DNA from: JALZVT01 sp964519335
GTDB taxonomy: Bacteria > Pseudomonadota > Gammaproteobacteria > Pseudomonadales > Azotimanducaceae
Assembly (NCBI GenBank): GCA_964519335.1
Contig: CAZFIA010000120.1
Span: 1-12,691, forward strand
DNA length: 12,691 nucleotides
Direction of reading: 5' to 3'
Shown: positions 1-8,257 of the stretch, piece after piece
How positions within the stretch are numbered: position 1 is the stretch's first letter
Layout: every line of letters starts with the position of its first letter
The notes under the pieces: model-generated
The model's input: only the letters and a program-made list of their open reading frames with translations
The model's database searches: none
What the model was told of the DNA's origin: nothing
Program-made: the position numbers and the translations under genes

Positions 1-232
1 CGGTTGCCACGTTGATGAGCTCGAATTTGAGATTTGCGCCGGTTTCTTCGCGCCAAATACGAATACGTTCCTGAATAGAGTCCATTGGAGTCAGGGACTG
101 GACGCCAAGTTCGGTATCGATCCAGCGTCGACTCAGGTTATCGACGATGGTGATGTCGTGACCCAGATTGGAGAGGTGCAGGGTGGCGGGCCAGCCAATA
201 AAACCGTCACCTCCGAGAATTGCGATGCGCAC
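1..232 (-). CDS. sqdB: UDP-sulfoquinovose synthase-like NAD-dependent epimerase (5' part only)
   Basis: Only the first 77 codons are inside the window; the gene continues past base 1. The translation starts (M)RIAILGGDGFIGWP, a Rossmann dinucleotide-binding loop GGDGFIG at residues 7-13. D31 in IVDNLSRR ends the second beta strand, where the NAD ribose is normally held. Residues 42-60 read LGVQSLTPMDSIQERIRIW. From memory, GGDGxxGW, VDNLxRR and LGxxSLTPxxSI are the distinctive N-terminal features of plant SQD1 and bacterial SqdB. That family converts UDP-glucose plus sulfite to UDP-sulfoquinovose, the head-group donor for sulfolipid. The start is GTG at 230-232, preceded by AAGGAA with about 8 bases of spacing. 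It lies 21 bases after the acylase stop, so the two genes are probably co-transcribed. The C-terminal catalytic residues are not visible, so another extended-SDR sugar-nucleotide enzyme remains possible. Confidence 0.8.
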   Translation of the reverse strand, partial: MRIAILGGDGFIGWPATLHLSNLGHDITIVDNLSRRWIDTELGVQSLTPMDSIQERIRIWREETGANLKFELINVAT

Positions 233-253
233 AGGTAGATTTCCTTTTGAAGA

Positions 254-2878
254 TTAGTTGGCTTCCGGACTTAATTTGATTCGAAGAGCTGCATCTCTCT
301 CTATGCGAAAGCGGCTATAGAGCAGCGGAAAACTTCTTTCCCGGGCCCAGCCGTTAAGCAGATTCGAGTAAAACGGAGAGCGCGGGTCGCCAGATTGTCC
401 CGGAGCGTTAGTCATCCAGGCCTCATCCCAGTTTCCGACATCCAACACCATTCGAAACGAAGCGCCGCTTTTCACCAAAAAATCCTCTGGCGAGAAGTAG
501 GTGTTGTTCGTAGTGTTGCCAGAGCCGCCACGCGAATAGGATCGCATTTCAGCTTTCCTTGCGAGTTCTTTGTCGGCCTTGTTCGCTTTCATGAGCTCAA
601 GCAGAGGATGAATGAATTTTGTTTTGTGCAAAGTGCCCCAGGTCCATTTTGCCGGGTCGTCACCCATGAGCGCGATCGCATCGCCCCAGGCACTCGCCAG
701 TGATGCTTTAACAACGTCGGGTGCGGTTTTCATCTTTTCGACAACTGCGAGACTATCCATGGTGTCCAGCACCCCATTTGACAGGTGCGCTGCGAGTTGT
801 GGAGTTAGGTGACGATAGAACCAGATGGCGTAGAGCGCGGCCTCGCCAGAACTTGGGTTCAGTCGGCCCTCCCAGCGATGCAGATAACGCAAGGGTTGGG
901 CGTGTGGCTCGTTGGATTCTCGCGGCAGGACTTTGGGCAGGTTTTTCATTACTTCTTTGGCGAGCACCGAGGTGTAGTCGCGCTGTAGCGAAACGGAGGA
1001 CTCGGGTGTGAACTTGCCGGGTTGCGACAGAACTTCTTCCAGACGTTTTGCGCGCCATGGCGCGCTCCATTCAAAGCCCACCCGGTAAGTGTCTATGTCG
1101 TAGTCTGGCGGCAGGCTCATCGCGTTAGCCGTGCCGACCCAATTGCGCTCGGGGTTAAACTCTTCGGGCAGTACGTCCATGTCCCAGAAGCCTTGCCATT
1201 CGAAGCGTCCGTCGCCCGGCACGGGCAGCAAGCCGTCGAAGTTCACCCGCTTGGGAAACAGTCCGGCGGGCTTGTAGCCGATATTGCCTTCTGTGTCGGC
1301 AAACACCTGGTTTTCGGAGGGTGCGCCCCAGCGGTTAAGGGCGGCAACAAACTCGCGCCAGTTTTCGGCCCGCATGTATTCCACACTGCCGAAGTAGGGC
1401 GCCATGCCGGGTTCTAACCAGGCAGCGCGAAGGGCAAACGCTTTGCCGCCTGGGTTGTCGCTCATAAGAACAGGACCGTGGCGGGTATAGCTCAGACTTA
1501 CCGTGCGGGCGGGTTTGCCCTTTATCTTTATCGAGTCAGTAATCACTGTGAAAGGCTCATAGCGCCCCTGGTAGAGATAGCCTGTGTACTCGGGGATTCG
1601 TGCGGGCGGCTCGTCCGCCGCTGTTTCAGCGACCGTGTCTGCAGGCGCTTCTGAATCGGGCTCCGTATCGTTCGCTGTCTCTGCTTCGGGTTCTGACTCT
1701 GTCGCCTCCGGCGTATCCTCGGCCGGTTCCGGTTTGGCGAGCAAGGGATCTTCAGCCAGTTCGTAAACGTACAAATCTTCGTGATCGATGGGGAAGATCG
1801 TTAAGCCAAACGCGATGTTCTTGTTGTGACCTATCGACAAACCGGGAAGTGCAGGCTCTCCCGCGCCGATGACATCGAGCCCCGGCGCTTTCAGGTGGGC
1901 GATATAACGCAATGAGGGTACCGCGTGCCCGCGGTGCGGATCGTCCGCAAGAATGGGGCGGCCCGTCGTCGTTTTGTCGGGTGCGATTGCCCAGTTGTTA
2001 CTGCCCAGATCGGAGCGTAAGGCTTTGTCTTTTCCTGCTTCTATTGTCGAGGCGACGGTTGCGGCTACCGAGGCGTTTCCTGAAACCGAAGCTTGCGCTG
2101 TTTCGCCCGTCAAAGCGTCGAAGTTAACGGGCGCTGTTGCCAGCATATAATCATCGAGCACGTTGTCTGGGATGCTGCACGGATCCAGTCCCTCGGGCAC
2201 TTCAACCGTCCAGTCTGGTTCCAGTACTTTGGTTAACTCGGCAAGGTTTTCCTGACCCGCGCAATAAGATCTAGCGCGCTCGACTTCGCGAGCCACGTTG
2301 CGCCACAGGCCATGGCTACGAATGCGGACAATGTCATCAGCAGTCCAGCGTGCTGGACTGTAGTCGAGCAGGTCAAACTCTGGAGGGAGTAGTTCCGGAT
2401 TGTCTTCGAGTAAATCCAGCCAGGCATTGATGCCCGCCGTAAACGCCTCGGCAATGCGCTTGGCATCAGAGCCGTAAGCCAGCCATTCGGCGTACATGTC
2501 TCCGCGATACAGGAACAGTCGCGCCGCCCGATCTTGTGGGACGTAGGCTTCGCCAAACACCTCAGATAGCTCACCCAGACCTCGTCGTCGCCAGGTGTCG
2601 ATCTGCCACAGCCGATCTCGGGCGGCGTTCAAACCTTGAACAAAAAATGCGTCGTAGTGCGTCTGTGCGTAGATATGCGGAACGCCGTAGTTATCGACGA
2701 CAATCTCGGCTTCCTCGGTCAGGCCGGGCACGTTGTAGCGTTGGGTCTCGCCGCGGGCGCTAGAGGTGCCCGCGACTAGGGCGCAGATAACCATCAGGCT
2801 TGAGACTAAACAAAGCGTAGATTTGGGTCGTTGGTAGGGCCCCAATTGGCTCAGAGATCGATGCACAGAATGCGGCAT
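254..2878 (-). CDS. Penicillin acylase family Ntn-hydrolase (peptidase family S45), secreted
   Basis: An 874-residue precursor, near the family's usual length of about 750-850. Residues 1-43 look like a signal peptide: a basic stretch, then a hydrophobic core from about 21 to 37 (TLCLVSSLMVICALVAG), then a small-residue region before ETQRY. The enzyme should therefore act in the periplasm. The alpha region (about 50-250) has the family-type VDNYGVPHIYAQ and RDRLWQIDTWRRRGLGEL. A spacer (about 251-291) precedes GSNNWAIAP. Ser293 of that motif is the expected autocleavage site and new N-terminal nucleophile of the beta chain. N523 in SENQVFADTEGNIGY matches the oxyanion-hole Asn. A roughly 50-residue acidic, low-complexity insert (376-428) interrupts the early beta chain. 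The family hydrolyses side-chain amides (beta-lactams, acyl-homoserine lactones, other acyl amides); the substrate here cannot be read from sequence. The Shine-Dalgarno site is weak, so the start is less certain than the frame. Confidence 0.9.
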   Translation of the reverse strand: MPHSVHRSLSQLGPYQRPKSTLCLVSSLMVICALVAGTSSARGETQRYNVPGLTEEAEIVVDNYGVPHIYAQTHYDAFFVQGLNAARDRLWQIDTWRRRGLGELSEVFGEAYVPQDRAARLFLYRGDMYAEWLAYGSDAKRIAEAFTAGINAWLDLLEDNPELLPPEFDLLDYSPARWTADDIVRIRSHGLWRNVAREVERARSYCAGQENLAELTKVLEPDWTVEVPEGLDPCSIPDNVLDDYMLATAPVNFDALTGETAQASVSGNASVAATVASTIEAGKDKALRSDLGSNNWAIAPDKTTTGRPILADDPHRGHAVPSLRYIAHLKAPGLDVIGAGEPALPGLSIGHNKNIAFGLTIFPIDHEDLYVYELAEDPLLAKPEPAEDTPEATESEPEAETANDTEPDSEAPADTVAETAADEPPARIPEYTGYLYQGRYEPFTVITDSIKIKGKPARTVSLSYTRHGPVLMSDNPGGKAFALRAAWLEPGMAPYFGSVEYMRAENWREFVAALNRWGAPSENQVFADTEGNIGYKPAGLFPKRVNFDGLLPVPGDGRFEWQGFWDMDVLPEEFNPERNWVGTANAMSLPPDYDIDTYRVGFEWSAPWRAKRLEEVLSQPGKFTPESSVSLQRDYTSVLAKEVMKNLPKVLPRESNEPHAQPLRYLHRWEGRLNPSSGEAALYAIWFYRHLTPQLAAHLSNGVLDTMDSLAVVEKMKTAPDVVKASLASAWGDAIALMGDDPAKWTWGTLHKTKFIHPLLELMKANKADKELARKAEMRSYSRGGSGNTTNNTYFSPEDFLVKSGASFRMVLDVGNWDEAWMTNAPGQSGDPRSPFYSNLLNGWARERSFPLLYSRFRIERDAALRIKLSPEAN
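1595..1753 (-). other. Acidic low-complexity insertion within the acylase coding region
   Basis: This stretch encodes residues 376-428 of the acylase, made almost only of E, D, A, T, P and S (for example PEPAEDTPEATESEPEAE). It sits between DHEDLYVYELA and RIPEYTGYLYQGRY, both family-like segments. It looks like a disordered acidic linker or loop added to the beta chain, not part of the Ntn fold. The frame is intact through it. Confidence 0.75.
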
Positions 2879-2928
2879 AAGGTAGCGGCGTCCAGAATGA
2901 GAACTTATGGGGGCACTCTACTAGACGA

Positions 2929-3573
2929 TTATGGTTTTTCTAAGCTAAAGCCGGGACCCACATAGGTATTTTCCCAGCTGGGCAGCTTCTCGAGATCTTC
3001 CGTCATCCATCGATGCAGGTTTTTGTGGTCGGCCAGCGGTACCTTGGCTTCGCCGTGCATATGTATAGGGGCTGCCAGCGCAATGTCTGCGATGGTTGGC
3101 GCATCGCCAATGACCCAGCGGTTGCTGGCGAGCCGAGCATCAACCACAGCCGCTAGCGCATGAAAACGCTCGGTTTGGGCGCTGAGCACTGCGGGGTCTG
3201 GCTCTGCGCCCTGCATGGGTTTGCCCACGTTCTCGACCAGAAACGCGTAGCAGCAGGGAAACCAGACCGAGGCTTCCCAGAGCAACCAGCGATTGACGTC
3301 AGCGCGGGCTTTGAGTTCTTGAGGATAGGCGCCTGTGTTTGCAACTTTGTCCGCTGCGTATTGCAGTATGGCGTTAGATTCCCAGAGCACCAGATCGTCA
3401 TCAACCGCAACCGGCACCGTTGCGTTTGGGTTTAGCTTCACGTGCTCGGGACTTGTGTGTTCTCCCGCAAAAAAATTCATCGCAACCAGCTCGTATTCAG
3501 CACCAATAAACTGCAGCCCGGCGATTACCTTGCGGCTGTTTATGGTGATGGGGTCAGCGTGAATTTTCAGCAT
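2929..3573 (-). CDS. Glutathione S-transferase family protein
   Basis: A 214-residue cytosolic-type GST with no signal peptide. The N-terminal thioredoxin-like domain (1-78) starts MLKIHADPITINSRKV; Ser13 lies where Ser or Tyr-type GSTs activate glutathione. N48-P49 and V53-P54 (cis-Pro) lead to LVLWESNAIL, where E65-S66 is the usual glutathione gamma-glutamyl contact. The all-helical C-terminal domain (about 88-205) contains APTIADIALAAPI, the N-capping box (T160...D163) typical of the fold. The family conjugates or reduces electrophiles with glutathione; the substrate is unknown. The start follows GGGAGAG with about 5 bases of spacing. It lies 29 bases after the nrdB stop and 50 bases before the acylase, so it is probably in the nrdAB operon. 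A glutathione-linked enzyme beside class Ia RNR, which needs thiol reductants, is suggestive, but any functional tie is inference. Confidence 0.9.
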   Translation of the reverse strand: MLKIHADPITINSRKVIAGLQFIGAEYELVAMNFFAGEHTSPEHVKLNPNATVPVAVDDDLVLWESNAILQYAADKVANTGAYPQELKARADVNRWLLWEASVWFPCCYAFLVENVGKPMQGAEPDPAVLSAQTERFHALAAVVDARLASNRWVIGDAPTIADIALAAPIHMHGEAKVPLADHKNLHRWMTEDLEKLPSWENTYVGPGFSLEKP

Positions 3574-3602
3574 GTGTCTCTCCCTGTCTTACTCTTTTGG
3601 GG

Positions 3603-5143
3603 TTAGCCCCAATCGAGAGCGCCGCCCGTTTGATATTCAGTAACGCGAGTTTCGAAGAAGTTCTTTTCTTTCTTCAGGTCCATGATTTCGGACATCCAGG
3701 GGAACGGATTCTTTGCGCCGGCAAACTGTTCAGGCAAGCCAATCTGTGCCAGACGCCGGTTGGCGATAAACTGCAGGTATTCCGCCATCATATTTGCATT
3801 CATACCTAGCACGCCGCGTGCCATGGTGTCTTGAGCGTATTCAATTTCAAGCTGCGTGCCTTCAAGAATCATGTGCGTCGCGAGAGCCTGCATTTCTTCG
3901 TCCCAGAGGTGTGGGTTTTCGAGCTTAATCTGGTTAATGACATCGATGCCGAAGTTCACGTGCATGCTCTCGTCACGCAGAATGTACTGAAACTGCTCAG
4001 ACGTGCCGGTCATCTTGTTGCGGCGACCCATAGAAAGAATCTGTGTGAAACCGCAGTAAAAGAAGATGCCTTCTAGCACGCAGTAATAGGCGATGAGGTT
4101 TTTGAGCAAGGCTTTGTCTGTTTCGACGGTGCCGGTCTCAAATCTGGGGTCATTGATTTCTTGCGTATATTGCAGTGCCCAGGAGGCTTTCTTTGCCACC
4201 GTAGGCACCTCGTGGTACATGTTGAAAATTTCACCTTCATCCATGCCAAGGGACTCAATGCAGTATTGATAGGCGTGGGTGTGAATAGCTTCTTCAAAGG
4301 CCTGGCGCAGCAAGTATTGCCGGCACTCGGGGTTTGTTATGAGTCGGTAGAGCGCCAGAACCAAATTGTTGGCGACCAGTGAATCAGCCGTCGAGAAAAA
4401 TCCCAGGCTGCGCTTTACGATGACCCGTTCGTCTTCAGAAAGGCCCCCGTCTGACTTCCACAAACCAATGTCTGCGGTCATGTTTACTTCTTGCGGCATC
4501 CAATGATTGGCGCAGCCATCGAGATACTTCTGCCAGGCCCAGTCGTATTTGAAGGGCACCAGTTGGTTTAGATCAGCCCGGCAGTTAATCATTGCCTTCT
4601 GGTCAACGGTAACGCGCTTACGACTTTCAGGTGCTAAAGCCTTGGGAGCGGTGCTCGCGCTAGTCACTACAATGGGGGCGTCCATTGCTTCTTGTGGTGA
4701 AGCTTCTTGTGGTGAAGCTTCTTGTGCAGAAGTTGTTTGCTCCAGATCTTGTCGCGCAAAACGCTNNNNNNNNNNNNNNNNNNNNNNNNNNNNNNNNNNN
4801 NNNNNNNNNNNNNNNNNNNNNNNNNNNNNNNNNNNNNNNNNNNNNNNNNNNNNNNNNNNNNNNNNGGTGAAGCTTCTTGTGCAGAAGTTGTTTGCTCCAG
4901 ATCTTGTCGCGCAAAACGCTCCGCTTCCAGTTTGATCTGTTCCTGTTTTAATCGTTCACGAGTAGCCGCGGCCGCTGCTTCAGCTTCTTGTTTTTGCAGT
5001 CGTCCACGTTCTAATTCTTGAGCGTGCTCGGCAGCTTCAGCAAGATCAGCCGCCTTTTGTTGCTCTAGCTCGGTAAGCGTCTGGGTCGCCTGTTTGGCTA
5101 CCGCAGGATTAACGTCTTCGTTGTAATCGTCCCAGCTCAGCAT
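3603..5143 (-). CDS. nrdB: Class Ia ribonucleotide reductase, beta (radical-generating) subunit, interrupted by an assembly gap
   Basis: NrdB houses the diiron-tyrosyl radical cofactor that starts ribonucleotide reduction in NrdA. The protein starts MLSWDDYNED at 5143, preceded by AAGGAA with 8-base spacing, and ends YQTGGALDWG. If the 55-bp copies flanking the N-run are merged, the frame is continuous and 461 codons long. Numbered from the internal Met at 4685 (residue 102 of that model), the iron ligands are D101, E132, H135, E205, E239 and H242. The radical Tyr is Y139 (about 4269-4271), four after H135 as in E. coli. Residues 1-101 of the merged protein are not RNR core: about 22-80 is an Ala/Glu/Gln-rich predicted coiled coil, then QEASP pentapeptide repeats. 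No ATP-cone is present in this subunit. nrdA lies 66 bases upstream. The apparent frameshift and the Met at 4685 come from the 100-base gap, which is not a multiple of three; neither shows a broken gene. Confidence 0.96.
4687..4731 (-). repeat. 15-bp tandem repeat in nrdB (three units, last one degenerate)
   Basis: The unit, read on the + strand, is GCTTCTTGTGGTGAA at 4687-4701 and 4702-4716, with a variant ending CAGAA at 4717-4731. It encodes the pentapeptide series SAQEA-SPQEA-SPQEA just before the conserved core. A unit length divisible by three allows copy-number change without frameshift. Confidence 0.9.
4711..4920. repeat. Exact 55-bp direct duplication flanking a 100-N scaffold gap
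   Basis: Bases 4711-4765 and 4866-4920 are identical over 55 bases, and each abuts the run of 100 N at 4766-4865. The round 100 suggests a placeholder of unknown true length. Identical contig ends of one fixed length are what a de Bruijn assembler leaves at an unresolved overlap or a repeat longer than its k-mer. In the merged model both copies read RFARQDLEQTTSAQEAS in the same nrdB frame. The real sequence has either one copy or an unknown number of in-frame copies. Confidence 0.95.
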
Positions 5144-5209
5144 GGGGTGCGTTCCTTTTTTGTATCTGTCTTAATTCGAGTAAGAGGTTTGTGTAAGAGT
5201 GCGTACTGC

Positions 5210-8200
5210 CTACTGACAGGCTTCACAGTCTGGGTCGTCGAGTGAGCAGGCCAATGGGGCGTCCTGGGGTGTTAGTTCCGAAAGGTCAGGAGCAACCTCA
5301 GGTGCCGCAACCGCGCGCTCTACATGTTCTGGACTCGCTGTCGCTTCTGCTACTGACTCCGACTCAGGCTCTAAATTTGAAGAGGAGCTGGAAGAAACAG
5401 CATTGAGCGTGCCTCGATCAAGCGTCGACTTTTCGGCGTGAGTAGCCCCTAACGCACGCAGGTAGTAAGTGGTTTTCAAACCGCTCAGCCAGGCCATGCG
5501 ATAAGTCACATCCAGTTTCTTGCCCGATGCTTGATTGATGTAAAGGTTTAGAGACTGGGCTTGATCAATCCATTTCTGGCGGCGGCTTGCAGCATCTACA
5601 ATCCAGCGCGGCTCAACTTCAAAAGCCGTTGAGTAGAGTGCTTTTAGGTCTTCCGGTACACGCTCAATTTTTTGTACGCTGCCGTCAAAATATTTCAGGT
5701 CGTTAACCATCACTTTGTCCCAAAGGCCGATCTTCTTTAGATCGTGGACCATATAAGGGTTAACTACGGTGAATTCGCCAGACAGGTTAGATTTAACATA
5801 CAGGTTTTGGTACGTCGGCTCGATTGACTGCGACACGCCGGTGATGTTTGCAATGGTTGCGGTAGGGGCAATAGCCATTACGTTTGAGTTGCGCATGCCG
5901 TTGGTTTGAACCTTGGTGCGCAGCTTGTTCCACTGATCTTCCCAGCCAAGCGCTGAATCAAAGTTGGCCTGCAAATATTCGGCGCCGCGTTGGCGTTGCA
6001 GTTCGCGCAGCGAATCCTGAGGCAGAATGCCTTTGCTCCATAGCGAGCCATCAAAGCTTGCGTAGCTGCCACGCTCCTTTGCGAGTTTCATCGACGATTC
6101 GATTGCGTAGTAGCTCACCGCTTCCATAGATTCATCGGCAAACTTTACGGCATCTTCCGATCCATAAGGCATGCGCATTTTGAACAGCGCATCTTGAAAG
6201 CCCATGATGCCTAGACCAACGGGACGATGCCGCATGTTTGATGTGCGCGCCTGTGGCACCGAGTAGTAGTTGATGTCGATCACATTGTCGAGCATGCGAA
6301 CCGCGGTACGAATGGTGCGTTTTAGTTTCTTTACGTTTAGCTTGCCATTGTTTATATGCTGAACCAGATTCACTGAACCGAGATTACAAACTGCAATCTC
6401 GTCGTTTGATGTATTAAGAGTGATCTCTGTGCACAGGTTGGATGAATGCACCACACCTACGTGTTGCTGCGGCGAGCGCACGTTGCAGGCATCTTTAAAC
6501 GTAATCCAGGGGTGGCCGGTTTCGAACAGCATGGACAGCATCTTGCGCCACAAGTCGCTTGCCGGAATGGTTCGGAACAAGCTGATCTCACCCGTTTTGG
6601 TCATCGCCTCATACTGGGCATAGCGCTCTTCAAAAGCGGTGCCGTAGAGGTCGTGAAGGTCTGGGGTATCAGCGGGTGAAAACAGCGTCCAGTCGGCGCC
6701 CTGGGTCACGCGCTTCATGAACAAATCAGGAATCCAGTTAGCCGTATTCATGTCATGAGTACGACGGCGGTCATCGCCCGTGTTCTTGCGCAGCTCGAGA
6801 AATTCTTCGACATCAAGATGCCAGCTTTCTAGGTACGCACAGACCGCCCCTTTGCGCTTGCCGCCCTGATTAACCGCAACTGCCGTGTCGTTAACGACCT
6901 TTAGAAAGGGCACTACGCCCTGCGATTTGCCATTGGTACCTTTGATATAGGAGCCCAAAGCGCGCACGCGGGTCCAATCGTTACCTAGTCCTCCCGCCCA
7001 TTTTGACAGCATGGCGTTGTCGCGGATGGCGCCATAGATGCCGTCTAGATCATCCGGCACGGTGGTCAAGAAGCACGAGGACAATTGCGATCGCAGCGTG
7101 CCCGCGTTGAACAGGGTAGGCGTAGAACTCATGTAGTCAAAAGAGCTCAGGAGGTCGTAAAATTCAATCGCCCGACCTGTGGGATCGTCTTCTTCAATTG
7201 CGAGGCCCATGGCCACCCGCATAAAGAAAACCTGCGGAAGCTCTATGCGCACTTCGTTTGAATGAATGAAGTAGCGATCGTAAAGAGTCTGCAGGCCGAG
7301 ATAGGTAAATAGTAGATCGCGCTCTGGTTTGATCGCGGCGCCCAGCCGTTCTAAATCAAATTCGAGTAGCTCTGGGGATACAAGCTCAAGCGATGAACCC
7401 GCTTGCAAGAACTTTACAAGCGCATCCGGATAGAGCTGGCTCATTTCACCTTGGGTTGCTCGATAGTCTCCGGATGCAGCACCCGGTTTCTGTACATTGA
7501 GAAAGGTGAGTGCTTCGCGGCGCAGTTCATCGAGCAGCAAACGCGAAGTGACGTAAGTATAGTTAGGCTCGTCTTCAACCATGGTGCGCGCTGTAATGAG
7601 CAAGGACGTCGCAACGTCTGTGCTGCTAATGCCGTCGTACATGTTGTTGAGCGCCTGGGTCATGATGTGCTCAGCGTTAACATCATCGAGCCCTTCGCAC
7701 GCTTCGAACACCAGAGTGTGAATGCGGCCAATATCAAGCGGCTCGCGATTGCCCGCTTCATTTATAACGTGCAAGTTGGCGTGTTCTGGTGCTACTGCAA
7801 CGCGGGCTGTTTCTTCGCGGAGTCGAGCGCGTTCCGCTCTGTATAAAACGTAAGATCGGGCTACCTTGTGTTCGCCCGAGCGCATGAGTGCAAGCTCGAC
7901 CTGATCTTGTACATCTTCTATATGCAGCGTGCCGCCAGAGGGCAGCCTGCGGCTAAACGTGCCGCTAACCTGAGCCATAAGTTCTGCGACCAACTCTCGA
8001 ATGCGCGGTGATGCAGCCGCTGTACCGCCTTCGACCGCAAGAAAGGCCTTGGTCATCGCAACTGCAATCTTGTCGTCGGTATAAGGCACAACCGTGCCAT
8101 TGCGTTTGATGACCTTTAACTGACCGGGTGCTGTGGCAGTCAGCGATGGCGCGAGGTTATTGGCATTAGCGAGTGCTTGCGTGTTCGAACTCTTACCCGT

Positions 8201-8257
8201 GGTGGTACTGGTGGTGGTCGCGTTCGCTTTAGCGGTATCGAAGGTATCAGTTTGCAT
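5210..8257 (-). CDS. nrdA: Class Ia ribonucleotide reductase, alpha (catalytic) subunit
   Basis: NrdA reduces ribonucleoside diphosphates to deoxyribonucleotides using the radical from NrdB; it is cytosolic and essential in most aerobes. It is 1015 residues, long because of extra N-terminal modules. After a Thr/Ser-rich leader (1-44), ATP-cone 1 covers about 46-140 (VIKRNGTVVPY). A second cone-like module spans about 161-245 (HVINEAGNREPLDIGRI) and lacks the KRxG signature, so it may not bind nucleotide. Catalytic residues: C395 (SSCFLTT) and C624 (AVCNLGS) form the redox pair; N607, C609 and E611 in SSNLCTEI form the radical site; Y931-Y932 (KTTYYLRA) relay the radical. The tail CEACQ (C1011, C1014) should pass reducing equivalents to the active site. 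It is tethered by a Ser/Glu/Ala/Pro-rich linker (about 953-1003). ATG at 8257 is preceded by AGGAGA with 11-base spacing. ATP/dATP control of overall activity is expected through cone 1. Confidence 0.98.
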   Translation of the reverse strand: MQTDTFDTAKANATTTSTTTGKSSNTQALANANNLAPSLTATAPGQLKVIKRNGTVVPYTDDKIAVAMTKAFLAVEGGTAAASPRIRELVAELMAQVSGTFSRRLPSGGTLHIEDVQDQVELALMRSGEHKVARSYVLYRAERARLREETARVAVAPEHANLHVINEAGNREPLDIGRIHTLVFEACEGLDDVNAEHIMTQALNNMYDGISSTDVATSLLITARTMVEDEPNYTYVTSRLLLDELRREALTFLNVQKPGAASGDYRATQGEMSQLYPDALVKFLQAGSSLELVSPELLEFDLERLGAAIKPERDLLFTYLGLQTLYDRYFIHSNEVRIELPQVFFMRVAMGLAIEEDDPTGRAIEFYDLLSSFDYMSSTPTLFNAGTLRSQLSSCFLTTVPDDLDGIYGAIRDNAMLSKWAGGLGNDWTRVRALGSYIKGTNGKSQGVVPFLKVVNDTAVAVNQGGKRKGAVCAYLESWHLDVEEFLELRKNTGDDRRRTHDMNTANWIPDLFMKRVTQGADWTLFSPADTPDLHDLYGTAFEERYAQYEAMTKTGEISLFRTIPASDLWRKMLSMLFETGHPWITFKDACNVRSPQQHVGVVHSSNLCTEITLNTSNDEIAVCNLGSVNLVQHINNGKLNVKKLKRTIRTAVRMLDNVIDINYYSVPQARTSNMRHRPVGLGIMGFQDALFKMRMPYGSEDAVKFADESMEAVSYYAIESSMKLAKERGSYASFDGSLWSKGILPQDSLRELQRQRGAEYLQANFDSALGWEDQWNKLRTKVQTNGMRNSNVMAIAPTATIANITGVSQSIEPTYQNLYVKSNLSGEFTVVNPYMVHDLKKIGLWDKVMVNDLKYFDGSVQKIERVPEDLKALYSTAFEVEPRWIVDAASRRQKWIDQAQSLNLYINQASGKKLDVTYRMAWLSGLKTTYYLRALGATHAEKSTLDRGTLNAVSSSSSSNLEPESESVAEATASPEHVERAVAAPEVAPDLSELTPQDAPLACSLDDPDCEACQ

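Noticed and set aside
2233..2574. 113-codon minus-strand frame within the acylase gene
   Set aside because: It is an out-of-frame shadow of the acylase, whose conserved motifs continue through the same bases.
3603..4685. nrdB starting at the internal ATG at 4685 (360 residues)
   Set aside because: The upstream sequence stays in the same frame (QEASPQEA) and links, after merging the duplicated 55 bp, to MLSWDDY with a good ribosome site. The Met is internal and the break is due to the N-run.
4507..4935. Open frames on both strands reading through the N-run, including 4660-4914
   Set aside because: They depend on untranslated Ns and on shifted frames of nrdB; they have no support of their own.
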